From Allolobophora icterica (taxonomy: Eukaryota > Annelida > Clitellata > Crassiclitellata > Lumbricidae): 64,000 bases of DNA. A program made the position numbers and the translations under genes. Each line of letters opens with the position of its first letter. Within the stretch, counting starts at the first letter, position 1. Shown piece after piece: positions 20,401 to 30,632 of this stretch. The notes beneath the pieces are model-generated. The model was not told where the DNA came from and did no database searches. It was given only the letters and a program-made list of their open reading frames with translations. The stretch lies in NCBI GenBank assembly GCA_963556255.1, contig OY744607.1, positions 54,641,764 through 54,705,763 of the forward strand. The letters are read 5' to 3'.

Positions 20401-20822
20401 GTCTTGAGAGAGAACGTCTCTCTGCCTTGATACGTAAGCTTAAGCGACAAGGGTATCTGCCAACTGATACTCCTACATTTGACCTGTTGTGTTCTAAGGC
20501 GGACGATGCTCTCTTTGCAGCAATCCTTCAGAACCCAGGGCATGTCCTCCATGATTTGCTCCCTCCGATACGATCTACCGGATATTATCTTCGACCTCGC
20601 CGGCATAATCGCGAGATACCACGATGTGATCCTTTGACGGGGAAGGGTTACATTGCTAGATTACTGCATAAATGATAAGAAAACACTTGCTTTTTTAATT
20701 ACTTATTTTATCATTTTTATTTCGATTTATTATTACTTCAATGTTTTACAATCAATGCTTCTAGCTTCTGTCCCATTGTGCGTTTGCTAATGGTGTAATA
20801 AAGAATATACTTACTTACTTCT
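17410..20822 (+). mobile_element. CR1-like retrotransposon, nearly full length
   Basis: ORF2 followed by a short AT-rich 3' UTR with AATAAA at 20797 and a (ACTT)n tail at 20809-20822. No ORF1 is recognised upstream; the 5' limit is uncertain. It is related to the truncated copy at 44868-45740, which shares long stretches of the RT C-terminus. Confidence 0.75.
17556..20675 (+). CDS. CR1-like non-LTR retrotransposon ORF2 (endonuclease + reverse transcriptase)
   Basis: 1039 codons from ATG 17556 (open from 17436). An unassigned basic N-terminal part is followed by an apurinic-type endonuclease (about residues 180-400: V-V-E-S-W-L, A-G-D-F-N, L-D-R-V) and a reverse transcriptase (about 600-870: A-D-Y-R-P-I-S, D-F-S-K-A-F-D-T-V, Q-G-S-G-L-G-P, F-K-Y-A-D-D). 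The usual S-D-H motif closing the endonuclease is T-K-H, and the Pro-Ile-Ser-Phe after Q-G-S-G-L-G reads Pro-Ile-His-Phe; the endonuclease is therefore probably inactive although the frame is open. It sits in the ECL2-TM5 intron of gene M, same strand. Confidence 0.88.
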   Translation: MELYAMTILPILSNIYSSSLLINLPSYTLNQLYEVRRHVHLRPAAEILEQLKKNNILRYRGKRGGRRKQHYFPFCYSDNYSQHQPICKLPRKVKGKHLRPNLKNESHHHTNDEYHPIQVLSSQRIYKASKFSRQTPESSVRPRRPRILVRPLRDNSSTQPSLENTSSPFSRNGTLIPTLPSLFLFNPTSIAKPHAIEQLTAELLTINPDVAIIVESWLKKHHLDASFTIPGYTLFRCDRKGRRGGGIAIYCKAYLEPTIFNPTTQLEPGIEMLWIRLTATKREFYIGGLYHPPKPTYPPSSLLLALEDILEEITSHPNCPAVIIAGDFNTLPTESLQLIGLSSEFEGPTHEGHPLDRVYASEPLYRGGKTISSAVRTKHLAVVMTTGHESQFGQTVRHTDRSTYDLRLRTPASLSQMQDFLLMQDWSFIYNCETIEASFSSFYIFIKATLDLFFPIKKVTIKAREPSYMTPYLKHLLRKKNHEYRRGRHTTADALAARINQIIANHNKNTFDGLARGSRRLWSEVRRLHGEDKERPIHKGKISADSLNQHYCKTSTDYQYVRPAAKTTVTSADAVDIEDYHVYSALASIRGTSEGPDGLPSWLLSSMAHLLATPISYLYKKSLTESYIPPQWKESKITPIPKISSPVTEADYRPISITPILCKILEKFVVQIYYYPILTNPNENSLYSDQYAFRPSGSTSAALIAITDHLLETVTCEPYARMISLDFSKAFDTVRHNYLAEQLASMLIPDFVYNWVLSLLFNRVHCTKFCGIISPYKCINASTVQGSGLGPIHFLAAISGLKLLHAGNRLFKYADDCYLIIPASNITTTDSELAHIAEWARNCNLRLNHSKSCEIIIRRPRTKILDTPPPIAGIVRVNEIKILGVTLSEKIGFSSHINNICCKAKQSFFALRVLVSHGLTGSRLHDVVRSTTVARMLYSSPVWWGFSNGLERERLSALIRKLKRQGYLPTDTPTFDLLCSKADDALFAAILQNPGHVLHDLLPPIRSTGYYLRPRRHNREIPRCDPLTGKGYIARLLHK

Positions 20823-21402
20823 TTCAGTGCAAATGCTATTGCTCGAAGTTACCCAGCATGTGCAGTTTTAACTATTTGTTTAAACATAAATGCTTTTGGC
20901 TTCCTGTATATGCGCAAGAAGACTCTTCCAGGCACGTGGGCCAGCGACCCGAAAGACCCGATCGCCCGTTTTAGTTTTTGTTGCCGGAACGAAGACACCA
21001 GCCGAGACCTTTTAGGATCATCCGATAGCAGCCTGGTGGTGTCTGAGAAATATCAGCGATGGTGAATAAACTGGTGCACTGCGCTTAGCTTTTGAGTGGC
21101 GCTTTAGAATTTTGGAGATTACGATTGCGACAAATGATGCAGACCGAAAACATATCGTGAATGAGGTCAGCAATCGATCTACAAGATATTGAGCTGATTC
21201 ACGATTTGTAGGCCTACGGTTTTTCGTGGTTTTGGTTCGCCATCGGTTGATCTCTCGTTCATTAGACACCAGCACGACTGAAGGTATTATTAATTAAAAA
21301 TTTAATAAAATATAGCTGAAGCGTCAATGTAAATTGTAAAATAATTTATTCTGTGTTTCTACTTGGAACCTCGTGTGCTTACTGGATTTCAATTTTAAAC
21401 AG

Positions 21403-21494
21403 GCAAACTTCGTTATTCTAACCATCGTTCTCGTGTGGATATCTCGGAAAAAATCTGTCATCGCTAATAACGCCAAGAAGAGAGACGAGATACT
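21403..21494 (+). CDS. Gene M TM5 exon (plus strand)
   Basis: 92 nt, acceptor AATTTTAAACAG, donor ATACT|GTAAGT. Encodes A-N-F-V-I-L-T-I-V-L-V-W-I-S-R-K-K-S and an intracellular loop A-N-N-A-K-K-R-D-E-I-L, the N-x-x-I-L end of TM5 and loop 3. Phase 0 in, phase 2 out. The preceding intron contains the CR1-like retrotransposon. Confidence 0.82.
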
Positions 21495-22293
21495 GTAAGT
21501 ACCGTTACAAAGCGATTTTATGTTATTTTGCCAGAATTTCTATTTACTATGATATATCATCGAAAGTGTTGGCATAAAGTAGGCCTACACTGGGATCAAC
21601 ATATCACATATACAGAAAACATAGATCGGACAAAGCATCAGAAATTTCTGCTATCATTACTGTTACTATTATTGTTATTATTATTACTGTAACTCATTAT
21701 TCTTATTCTTATTATTATTACTGTTACTATTCATAATTTTACCATTGATGTTACTGTTTACCATTATTGCTACTGTTACTGACGACCATGTTTGAAAATC
21801 ACTTAATGTGAAACATTGGTTGTGAAAGGCGGTTTGACTTGAAATAGAAGCCAAGTGACGAATAAGTTTTAGTTTTTTCTTGGTCCTGTTGCACTTTTCC
21901 AGGCCTATTGTATTTGATGTTGTAGTGTTTGCAGATAGAATAAAACATATGTTTTGTTAAATTCTGAATATCATGCCAAGGATCAGCTCAGTATTCTACT
22001 TGTACGCCAGCACCCGCCACTGGTGACTGTTCTAGCCTATAATACACACCGTTGCCTAACTTCTGGTTTATTTGGCTTTAGAGTAGCGCATTATAAATTT
22101 GGAGTTTACGATTACGATTCGACTTTCGATTGATGTTGTATTCACTATGACAACAGCGCTATAGAAATAGATAGAATTGATTTGATGGATTAATCCGATG
22201 ATTATTTGGTTATCAACTTTTTGCTTACATATAAACTTTCAAATGAGCTTTTCGTTTCGTTTTAAGTGCATGTGGCTGGTGTTTGTCAGTGTG

Positions 22294-22296
22294 TGT

Positions 22297-22345
<49 letters not shown>

Positions 22346-22360
22346 TGCGTGTGTGTGTGA
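22294..22360. repeat. (GT)n/(GC GT)n array
   Basis: GT units with an internal GTGC run, ending about 25 bp before the TM6 acceptor of gene M. Confidence 0.92.
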
Positions 22361-22383
22361 TCTTCATGTATGTGTTATTGAAG

Positions 22384-22510
22384 AGCAACGCTTTGGAATA
22401 TGTCGGTTACTTGTCCAGTGCTTGGCCTTGGCTGGCTCTTTGGCGTCTTATCCATTGTCTTCAGTTCCGTTGTCTTCCAGTACCTGTTTGTCATCGCCAA
22501 TTCCCTGCAG
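22384..22510 (+). CDS. Gene M TM6 / TM7-start exon (plus strand)
   Basis: 127 nt, acceptor GTTATTGAAG behind a GT microsatellite, donor CTGCAG|GTTAGA. Encodes C-P-V-L-G-L-G-W-L-F-G-V-L and F-Q-Y-L-F-V-I-A-N-S-L-Q, the P-x-L-G-x-x-W-L-F-G and Y-x-F-x-x-x-N-S-x-Q motifs of TM6-TM7. Phase 2 in, phase 0 out. The acceptor lacks a normal pyrimidine tract. Confidence 0.85.
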
Positions 22511-22646
22511 GTTAGATCATTTTTGTCATTGCTTTTCTTTGTGTCGATGTGTTGCGTCAAGTTGCGCACCTGCTACAATAGGACTAATTAACATATCCTT
22601 GAAGGGCTAAAGACATACTATAAAGGTGCTATTTAAAGGTTCAGAG

Positions 22647-24292
22647 TAGAGCCCTGCGCCGACGTCATAGTGTCGGCGGCGGCGCGCCGGTCATTTTTGG
22701 TCGGCGGCGGCGGCGCGCCGACTAACCAAAATCGGCGGCGGCGGCGCCCACAAAATGTCGGCGTCGGCGCGGCGCGGCGCGGCGCGGCGCGGCGTGCCCT
22801 AGTCAGAAACATGAGTCACCATGGGCATCCGCAGGAATTTTTCCAAAGGGGAGCAAAATTTTTCTAAGGGGACAAAATTTTTCCAGGGGGCAAAATGACG
22901 CTTTTGCATGGAAAATCTATTCACAAATCCAGGGGGCAAATCCCCCTTCCCCACCTCCGGACGCTCATCTGAGTCACTATGAGAGTTGAACAGTCGTTGG
23001 TCCTGTGACCAATCAAAGGGCCAAGTTCTCTAAAGCCACTCCATCACACTGAAGCTCAACTACATACAAAGGGACTGAGAGAGAAGACACCTTCAGACAT
23101 TTGCCTTACAAATATGAACATCCTTAATTACACTGCATATCTGTATAGGTATTGGCAAATTGTAGTCAGATGAAGCAACATGCATTTGCATATTGCATGA
23201 ATACACCTGCATGTGCACTATACAGTATAGGCCTACACACCAAGTCACATGGCAGATGCTGGATAACAGCATCCTCCCAGTAAGAGAGGCTGCTGAAGCT
23301 ATGAAGTGATATGTAAATATATACGTTTTCCTATGGTAATACACTGGCCGAGTGGCCTCACTCCTGTTAATTTTTCAATGAATTTACCAAGTGGTCTGCT
23401 GCCCGTTTGAATTGGTGCCACGCCATTTAAAGTTTCCACATATAGTCCTAGACCATTGTTTGTATCAGATTAAACTGAAAAAGACCATTCTTGATACTAT
23501 ACGTACTAAGTCAAAACTGTGTCAACTGATACTGTTTACCTGAATAGATTCCAGCCAAAAGCATGAATCAATTATACCTTCCCTTCTGCAGGATTATTAC
23601 TTAAATGGCATATCTTCATATTATTAGCACTCATAAACTCCTCTAATCTTACAACATTAAGCCAAAAATTTACACCATTGTAATAAGACCACAGACATCA
23701 AAGACAACAATCAATAAGTTATAGAAGCTATTCAACACGAAGGTAACGAATGAGGGAATACTGTAGTACTGTAGTACACATACAAAGACATGCATTGCAT
23801 ATTGCTTTTATTGTCAAGGTATTAAGGAAACGGCAACAGGAACAGGTGTATCAAAACAATGGTTACTTGTACTGGTAACAAGATATCGCTTTAAATGACT
23901 GTGTGTATCATGGCACAAAGACAAGATCATCAAAGTATAAGGAAAACGAATTTAGTCAGGAAGACAATGCATTCTCAATTGGTATCAAGATGAAGACCAC
24001 AAACATTGTAATCAGCTATGTTCACTCTTTATCTTCTTCATTTACACACGACTTCCTACCAATCAAAGTGTCATTTCTGAGAATAGTTTACTTATCTTTG
24101 TAATATCATGCAAAACATGAAAAATGCAACAATAACAATTAAGCATATCAAACTGGCATCGGCGGCGCGCCGACAGATTGTCGGCGGCGGCGGCGCGCCG
24201 ACAAACAAAAATCGGCGGCGGCGGCGCCCACGAAATGTCGGCGGCGGCGGCGCGGCGGCGGCGCGGCGCGGCGCGGCCGGCGCAGGGCTCTA
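22647..24292. mobile_element. hAT-like element with GC-rich CGGCGG ends (gene M TM6-TM7 intron)
   Basis: Begins TAGAGCCCTGCGCC and ends GGCGCAGGGCTCTA, a 14-bp perfect terminal inverted repeat, flanked by identical 8-bp GTTCAGAG (22639-22646 and 24293-24300). The ends carry ~130-150 bp of GGCGGCGGCGCGCCGAC-type sub-terminal repeats, very unlike the AT-rich interior. No transposase ORF is seen, so it is non-autonomous. A second element is nested at 22820-22969. Confidence 0.9.
22820..22969. mobile_element. 150-bp hAT-like MITE nested in the 22.6-24.3 kb element
   Basis: Imperfect terminal repeats CATGGGCATCCG and CGGACGCTCATC, flanked by 8-bp TGAGTCAC (22812-22819 and 22970-22977). Interior has three AAATTTTTC-AGGGGGC-type repeats. 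Confidence 0.8.
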
Positions 24293-24305
24293 GTTCAGAG
24301 TTCAT

Positions 24306-24333
24306 GCCATTGCATGCATACCTGCATGCAATG
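24306..24333. repeat. Small perfect palindrome
   Basis: CCATTGCATGC - ATACCT - GCATGCAATGG, 11-bp arms, directly after the hAT-like element end. Confidence 0.8.
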
Positions 24334-25729
24334 GCATACATTCATGAATGCATTCATACATGCATTCATATACACACGCGCATTACATCAATCCATCCAT
24401 CCATATATGAGACAGGCAGAAGGCACCACAGAAGTTACAGAAATCGGTTGCATGTGAGTAGTGAGTCAGCAGGAGAAGGGGCCATGCGGAGTTTAAATCA
24501 AGGAATGTGAATGAGGTAGTTTGTGTAATGGCAAGAGGGAATCGTCCATTGTTTAATATTATCATGGCAGATCGTGACTTGTTGTAGTACAGATTAGGGG
24601 CAACAATGAACTAGGCTAGCGCGGATGGAAGATCAACGTTCGACCAACGGGGCGGAGTGAGGAGATATATTCAGGGGTGGAAGCAGAGCGGAAGGGATGG
24701 ACATGTGGGAACAGGGATGGAAGTAGAGTGGAAATGATGGACATGAAGGAGCAGGGCTGTAAGCAGAGTTAGTAGGGACGAATGAGAAGACTCGAGGAGT
24801 AGAGAGTGTAACTAGGATGCCGGAAAAGATAGGGCACATGGGTAGCCAGGAACAACCTAAGGGGCAAGTGGGATCCTGATCCATTTGATCCTCTGCCTTC
24901 CAAGCCTTCTCGTCCTCAACGAAACCCGCCGTAACAGCTGCTCTGCCTCTCCCTGGTCTCTCTGGAAATCGGACTCGGACCGCCAATGGACATCGATCTC
25001 TGGACAATCCCTCCGATACGTCGCAGCGCTCGTGAATAAGCTGGTGCTTTGCGCTCAGCTTTACAGTGGCGCTTTAGAAAATTGGAGATTACGATTACGA
25101 TTTCCAGTGGCTTCATGCAGACCAATGTGGGAGTGTTCGGGAGGATTGCGAATGGAGATGGGATTTAAGACTATGGCAGACGAGACAAAGGGGTATTCGG
25201 TACGTTAGTGGCAACTGTTGGCTACGTGCCGGAATACAGGCGACTTGGACCCTGAGAGCAGACTGAGATTCTCTTGTACTTTTGATCACGCTAGAACAAT
25301 CCGTACGATGTCCGCAGTGTATGTACGTTGAAGTGACATTCATAAAGTCAATGACAATAAAAGTCTAAAGAAACGTTCGTCTACGTATAGAGGTCGGACG
25401 GATATCTACTCACATTAAAAGGGCAGAATATCCATATTCGATATATAAATGCAAACACACATACATGTATACATTATATACGTATATAATATCTAAATAG
25501 TCTATAAAGCTCTACAATTTCACCAACTTCACTATCTGCACGCTCTGCTATCTTCCAAGACTTCTCTGTACTACCCCAGGCCAGTCTAAATGACATTATA
25601 CCTAGGTATTGCTTTTCTGTCGCTGGCCTTAGACTCTGGAACTCTTTTCGGTAAAGATTCGCCCTCTTTAGTCTCCGTTCCACTTTTCTACTAAAATTTG
25701 ACTCCAGATTGGACTGTTTGTTTTTACAG

Positions 25730-25771
25730 GGACTGCTCATATTTATCTTCCATGCGCTTTTTCATAACAAG
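25730..25771 (+). CDS. Gene M TM7 micro-exon (plus strand)
   Basis: A 42-nt exon, acceptor GTTTTTACAG, donor AACAAG|GTAAGC. Encodes G-L-L-I-F-I-F-H-A-L-F-H-N-K, continuing N-S-L-Q|G into the helix 7 F-I-F-H motif. Phase 0 on both sides. The R gene carries the same exon at 63958-63999 on minus, with one base change inside and a conserved donor. Confidence 0.85.
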
Positions 25772-26253
25772 GTAAGCGGGCTCATTACCAGTTAAGCCTA
25801 CAACTGGCATTCATTTAAGGTAATACTTAAATTTAATTTACAAACAAGCTTGAGAACAAGTGTCCGCATTAAGATGCAGTTAAACTGTTGAACGGTGTAC
25901 GATATAGAAAGATACAGAGAGATTAATGACCAAGGGATACCTGGTCATTGCGAATTCTTTCACCTGCGACAGACTGCTTGACGGTGAAGTAACCGTGTGC
26001 CTCGGACGTCATCGACTGTCATCGTACTTCCACTCTGAACACAGTGCCAACTGTTAAACTGAGATGGGAATTATTTGGTTGGACTCCGGAGTCCTCCAAT
26101 TGAGATTTTTCAACTTCTCTAAGCTTTGGTTTTTAATAATGCAATTCATTCTTTCATTCATACTCTCTTCGGGGTGAGATATTCATGGCACGGTAGGCGA
26201 TTGCTTGTAATGCGATTCGTACTGTTCATAGTCTACCTTAACACGGTTGCTGT

Positions 26254-26377
26254 CACTGGCGTAAACTTGTCCAAAATATTGGAGGGTTTGGTTATTCATT
26301 CTACACTTGTTGCATTGAATTCCTCAATTATTGGGAGCACGTGCCCCGGCTGTCCCCGCCAAGAGTCTACGCCTATG
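26254..26377 (+). mobile_element. hAT-like MITE, GGCGTAAAC family, short internally deleted copy
   Basis: CACTGGCGTAAAC at one end and GTCTACGCCTATG at the other; 8-bp duplication GTTGCTGT on both sides (26246-26253 and 26378-26385). Lies in the last intron of gene M. Confidence 0.88.
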
Positions 26378-26797
26378 GTTGCTGTGCATGATGTTAGGAA
26401 TCTGTGAAAGTCCTTTACTCACCATTGCTCAGCGCCATCGACTGAACTTTAGTCATAAGATGATGGCACTTATAATAACTGATGCACTTGTTGTTTTAAA
26501 TAAGCTGAAACTCTATTTGGGTGAGCGTAGACCGCACTCCTCTGAAGCTATTAAACAGGCATTAATATAAGTTGTCTAGATGCATACATAAATGCGGAAT
26601 TCAAGGTCTGCCATCTCATCTAGTGTTAAATAGGATGGATGATCAATCTTTGTTTGAATGGGCCTTGCTTGTTCGTACAAAAGGCGTAGTTGAAGAAGCT
26701 AGCAGATGTTTCGTTAAGCGAGGCCTAACTGCATTGTGCATGCTTAGACCATTATAACACGGGTTTATTGATAAGCATGAATATGGGTGCTTTTCAG

Positions 26798-27397
26798 AAA
26801 ATGAGCGAAAAGCTTTCGTACGTCTATTCAAACTACATTTGCCGCTGTCGCAAGTCCAACCCCAGTGACTCCACCCAGATGACTTCGACTCATGAGCCTA
26901 CTAACAAAACAATGGATGTGCAGTTGTCCGAAGGAATTGAAAAGCAGGACAATTGGTACTGCACTGGCACACAGCTTACAAGCATCGAAAACTCTGCCAC
27001 GTTGGATTCAATTGAAAAGCAGGAAGATTTCCACAGCACTAGCACACAGGTTACAAGCATCGAAAACTCTGACACGTTGGATTCAATTGAAAAGCAGGAA
27101 GATTTCCACAGCACTGGCACACAGGTTACAAGCATCGAAAACTCAGACACGTTGGATTCAATTGAAAAGCAGGAAGATTTCCACAGCACTGGCACACAGC
27201 TTACAAGTATCGAAAACTCTGACACGTTGGATTCGATTGAAAAGCAGGAATATTTTCACATCACTGGCACACAGCTTACATGCATCGAAAACTCTGACAC
27301 GTTGAATTCAATTGAAAAGCAGGAAGATTTCCACAGCATTGGCACACAGCTTACATGCATCGAAAACTCTGACACGTTGGTTTCAACGCACTTGTAA
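26798..27397 (+). CDS. Gene M last exon: cytoplasmic tail with six 25-residue repeats (plus strand)
   Basis: Acceptor GGTGCTTTTCAG, phase 0, stop TAA at 27395. Starts K-M-S-E-K-L-S-Y-V-Y-S-N-Y-I-C-R-C-R-K with palmitoylation-like cysteines, then a Ser/Thr-rich stretch and six tandem copies of a 25-residue acidic unit (I-E-K-Q-E-D-F-H-S-T-G-T-Q...S-I-E-N-S-D-T-L). The R paralogue has one unit. The repeats are unlike any domain I know; they could bind scaffold proteins or be neutral expansion. Confidence 0.8.
   Translation, partial: KMSEKLSYVYSNYICRCRKSNPSDSTQMTSTHEPTNKTMDVQLSEGIEKQDNWYCTGTQLTSIENSATLDSIEKQEDFHSTSTQVTSIENSDTLDSIEKQEDFHSTGTQVTSIENSDTLDSIEKQEDFHSTGTQLTSIENSDTLDSIEKQEYFHITGTQLTCIENSDTLNSIEKQEDFHSIGTQLTCIENSDTLVSTHL
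26933..27383 (+). repeat. 75-bp coding minisatellite, 6 units
   Basis: Six in-frame units of about 75 bp, the first and last more divergent, the middle ones nearly identical. All units keep the frame, so copy number changes add or remove exactly 25 residues. Confidence 0.9.
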
Positions 27398-28350
27398 AGG
27401 TACAAGCCACCGTATAGAATGGAATACGGTGGAATTGACGACGGCCGATATGAAGTCTGAGAAAGCTGACTCTCCTAAATCGAAGAATTCATTAAATTAT
27501 ACTCCAGAGACTCATCTATCGGCTCATTTACTCTAGAGCATGTCAAGTATGATGTTACAGAGCATAGCTGAGGGTAGATGGAAGGAGGGAGAAAAGAAGA
27601 AAAAAGAAATTACTTGCAGTATTCTATTATTTTCTTGTAAAATAATTACAACTCCTATAGCGGCTTCAAGTAAACTGTTGAAGGCGCTGCTCGCTGGTAA
27701 AGTGTCACATTTAAACTGCAATATAGAAATAGGCAAATTAAAAGACGCTAAAAGTCTGAACAAAACGTCAGAGGTTATTCCTTTGTTTTTATCTCGATCG
27801 CCTAAATCCCACATATACCATTTTGCTATAAACAATTGTGCATGCTTAGACCGCAATAATACGGGTTTATTGATGAACATAAATCGTGTTGTGTTGTTGC
27901 TTAATCAGTGATAAGAACAAATAGCGTGTGTTCCAATACAGTTAGCTAAGAGCCAGATAGGAGAACGGAGATACAGCGCATGAGGAATTTTCATTTTTAT
28001 CATTCTCAATCTTTTGATAATTTTTTATACTGCATAAAAATATGTACATTTGCAGTTTTTATTCGCATTCTTCACATTCTTCTTTTTGCTGAAATGATCA
28101 GAGCCGCTGAACTGTGAAAAGCTTTTCGCCTTGCTTTGTTGGACTGTGTTGCATATGCAATGAAATATCTTGGGAAATGGCGTCTAACAAACGGACGACT
28201 GTTTCGGGTGCAATGAGCTGGGCACAAATTAACATCTCTTTTATTACGCTCTTAGGATTTATTAATCCAGAGGTCGGTGTTTAGATTCTCACCAAGACAG
28301 AAATAATTGTGGAGCCCCCTCACAAATTTACCTTTCAACATCTTCATCTG
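27398..28350 (+). other. Gene M 3' flank / probable 3' UTR
   Basis: No convincing ORF. It is similar to the minus-strand 3' flank of gene R (about 62880-63234) and to a second, older copy at about 61870-62260, sharing an AGGGTAGATGGAAGG-type segment and a TTGTAA...CACATGT stretch. Extent of the transcript is unknown. Confidence 0.45.
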
Positions 28351-29007
28351 CTGTATATGTTACAGGCAATTCGTAAAACCAGGGATTTTGTAAAATCCCT
28401 GAAATTTTTAGGCAATTTGTAAAATCCCTGATCACTCAGGCACTTCACAAAATCCCTGAAAAAACCAGGGATTTTGTAAAATCCCTTAAATCTGATGACG
28501 AAAATTTGACAGATTGCCTGAAATGAAAATGACGAACATAATCGAAATTTATTATGCACACAAACATTATTTTCCAAGGATTAACATTTGTACATGGTAT
28601 GACCATAAATTATATTTTAATTTCAGTTCTCGAAAGCTACAGCAATTTTTCTGTTTTCGCACGACATAGCATACTAGAATGACATCGACTGTTACACTTG
28701 ACTTATTAATTATTAATTGACAAATTAATTTTTCAAAGGGAAAGTGAAATTGTCGAGCCGGATTAACACTTTCTATTTGAAAAATTTGCACCGATTTGTC
28801 TTGAAGCGCCCAGCGAACTTTGAAGCTGCAGGATAATTGAAGTTGTTGATACCTCACAAATTAAATAACAATACCGCTCGACAACTTCACTTTCCCTTTG
28901 AAAAATTTGTACCTATTTGTCTTGCAGCGCCCAGTGGACTTTGATTGTCTATTTCCTTACAATTCTTTGATGTGCCTGGTTTTACAAATTTCCTGTAACA
29001 TATACAG
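28351..29007. mobile_element. Non-autonomous DNA transposon with ~33-bp terminal repeats
   Basis: CTGTATATGTTACAGGC ... CCTGTAACATATACAG, about 30 of 33 bases matching at the two ends. Inside the left end the unit GGGATTTTGTAAAATCCCTG is repeated in both orientations (28380-28490). No clear target duplication, so superfamily unassigned. Confidence 0.7.
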
Positions 29008-29170
29008 ACTAATACAGTGTGTGGGAAGATCAGACGGAAAGCGAGAGGATAGGTCAGCCACCTTTATAGTTAATGGATAAGTGCTTGTAGGAACTTCGCA
29101 CTGCGTTAGGGACCAAAGAATGTTCTACACGTCACAGAGATTAAGATCTTGATAATTGTACCGTCAGATG

Positions 29171-29709
29171 CATAGGCGTAGACTCTGGGGGCAGCCGGGG
29201 CACGTGTCCCCCAATAATTGAGTAGGGGAAGGGGCCATGACCCCAAAAATCGAGATGAAAATTTCTTCAAATATTAAAATATTATGCTTCAATATAGAAA
29301 AATTTCTTCAGAAACAGAAAAACAGAGACACAGAACTGAAATACTATCAGAAATTCACAATGAAAACAAAGATTTATTTTTATCTTCAATATCTTCAATA
29401 TGAAACAAATTTACATGTAAACAAAACTCACCCATTTCGCATTACGTAACACTAGAAGTCTCTGAAGCTCGCTGATTGTCCAGACCAGAGGTGAAAAAGT
29501 TGTTTTTTCGGTTTTTGGTTAAAAAACACAAGAAAAAGAAAACACAAAATGTTGGGGTTTTTTAAAAATAAATTTTTTATTCTTGTAGAAGTTATTTTAA
29601 TAACATTGATTTAATGATTTTTAATTTTTGGAAATCGCAACTGAATTAAACTGAGTTTAGACGCTAAACTTGTTAGACGCTATGCTATCGGACACTATCA
29701 GATACATAA

Positions 29710-29774
<65 letters not shown>

Positions 29775-30147
29775 TACAGAGAGAGAGACAGAGACAGAGA
29801 CAGAGACAGAGAGACAGAGACAGACAGACAGACAGACGGACGGACGGACGGAGGAAGGCAGGGAGGGGAGCTCCTGTTCATGCCATTTTTCTTGATTTTT
29901 ATGGTCGGAAATCCGAAAATCTTACAAACAAATAACCAAAACAAAACAAAAAATAACCAAAAACAGAAAAATAACCGTTCCAGAAAAATAACTTATCTAA
30001 TCTCTAAGACTTTGAGGGAATGAAGTACCTCAGGGCAAAAGAACAAAAACAACAAAAATCAACTGTTCATCTTGACAAAATTTGTTTTTTTTTCACCTTT
30101 GTTCCAGACTCCGTGCCCCCAATATTTTGGACAAGTTTACGCCAGTG
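29171..30147 (-). mobile_element. hAT-like MITE, GGCGTAAAC family, with internal GACA array
   Basis: CATAGGCGTAGAC ... GTTTACGCCAGTG with duplication GTCAGATG (29163-29170 and 30148-30155). A (GACA)n/(GACAGA)n array occupies 29712-29850. Just inside the right edge of the inverted block. Confidence 0.88.
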
Positions 30148-30206
30148 GTCAGATGTTTCAATGTTACTTACTACGGTTTGTCAGTGAGCTTGTCAATAAA
30201 CACGAT

Positions 30207-30232
30207 TATCATTAATATTATTATTATTATTA

Positions 30233-30301
<69 letters not shown>
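30207..30301. repeat. (ATT)n array at the right inversion edge
   Basis: About 30 ATT units on plus, the reverse complement of the AAT array at 16426. The TM4 exon lies 332 bp to its right. Confidence 0.9.
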
Positions 30302-30303
<2 letters not shown>

Positions 30304-30632
30304 CAATGTAGAATTCACAAATTAACTGAGAAAACACATTGGCGTCTTCCGTTTAGTACAGTTGGCTGTTCATCTGCCTTATTTTATGTTTCATCATCAA
30401 ATTAAAATAATGTGCTTCGTTTAGATATCTAAAGATGGGGGATGCAAAGTTTTAGTCTATCAATGCTGGTTACGCTTGCACGAACACCTTGTGCTAAATA
30501 GATAGAGATTGCCAGCTTCCTTGACAAGCCTATGCAAGGTTGCGATGTAAATACTCAGTTAGATATGCATATTATATTCTGTGAGCCAATTATATCGTGT
30601 TTATATAGAATTGATGATTAAAAGTAACTGAC

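Noticed and set aside
24633..25007. Proline/serine-rich minus ORF
   Set aside because: Low-complexity GGA-rich DNA read in antisense; no homology recognised.
27540..27911. 123-codon plus ORF after the gene M tail
   Set aside because: Lies in the 3' flank; the equivalent sequence beside gene R has no open frame, and no domain is seen.
30450..30500. Plus-strand Q-C-W-L-R-L-H-E stretch, similar to an ECL2 motif
   Set aside because: No usable donor, followed by a stop, opposite strand to TM4; the exon at 16907-16973 fits phase and motif far better.
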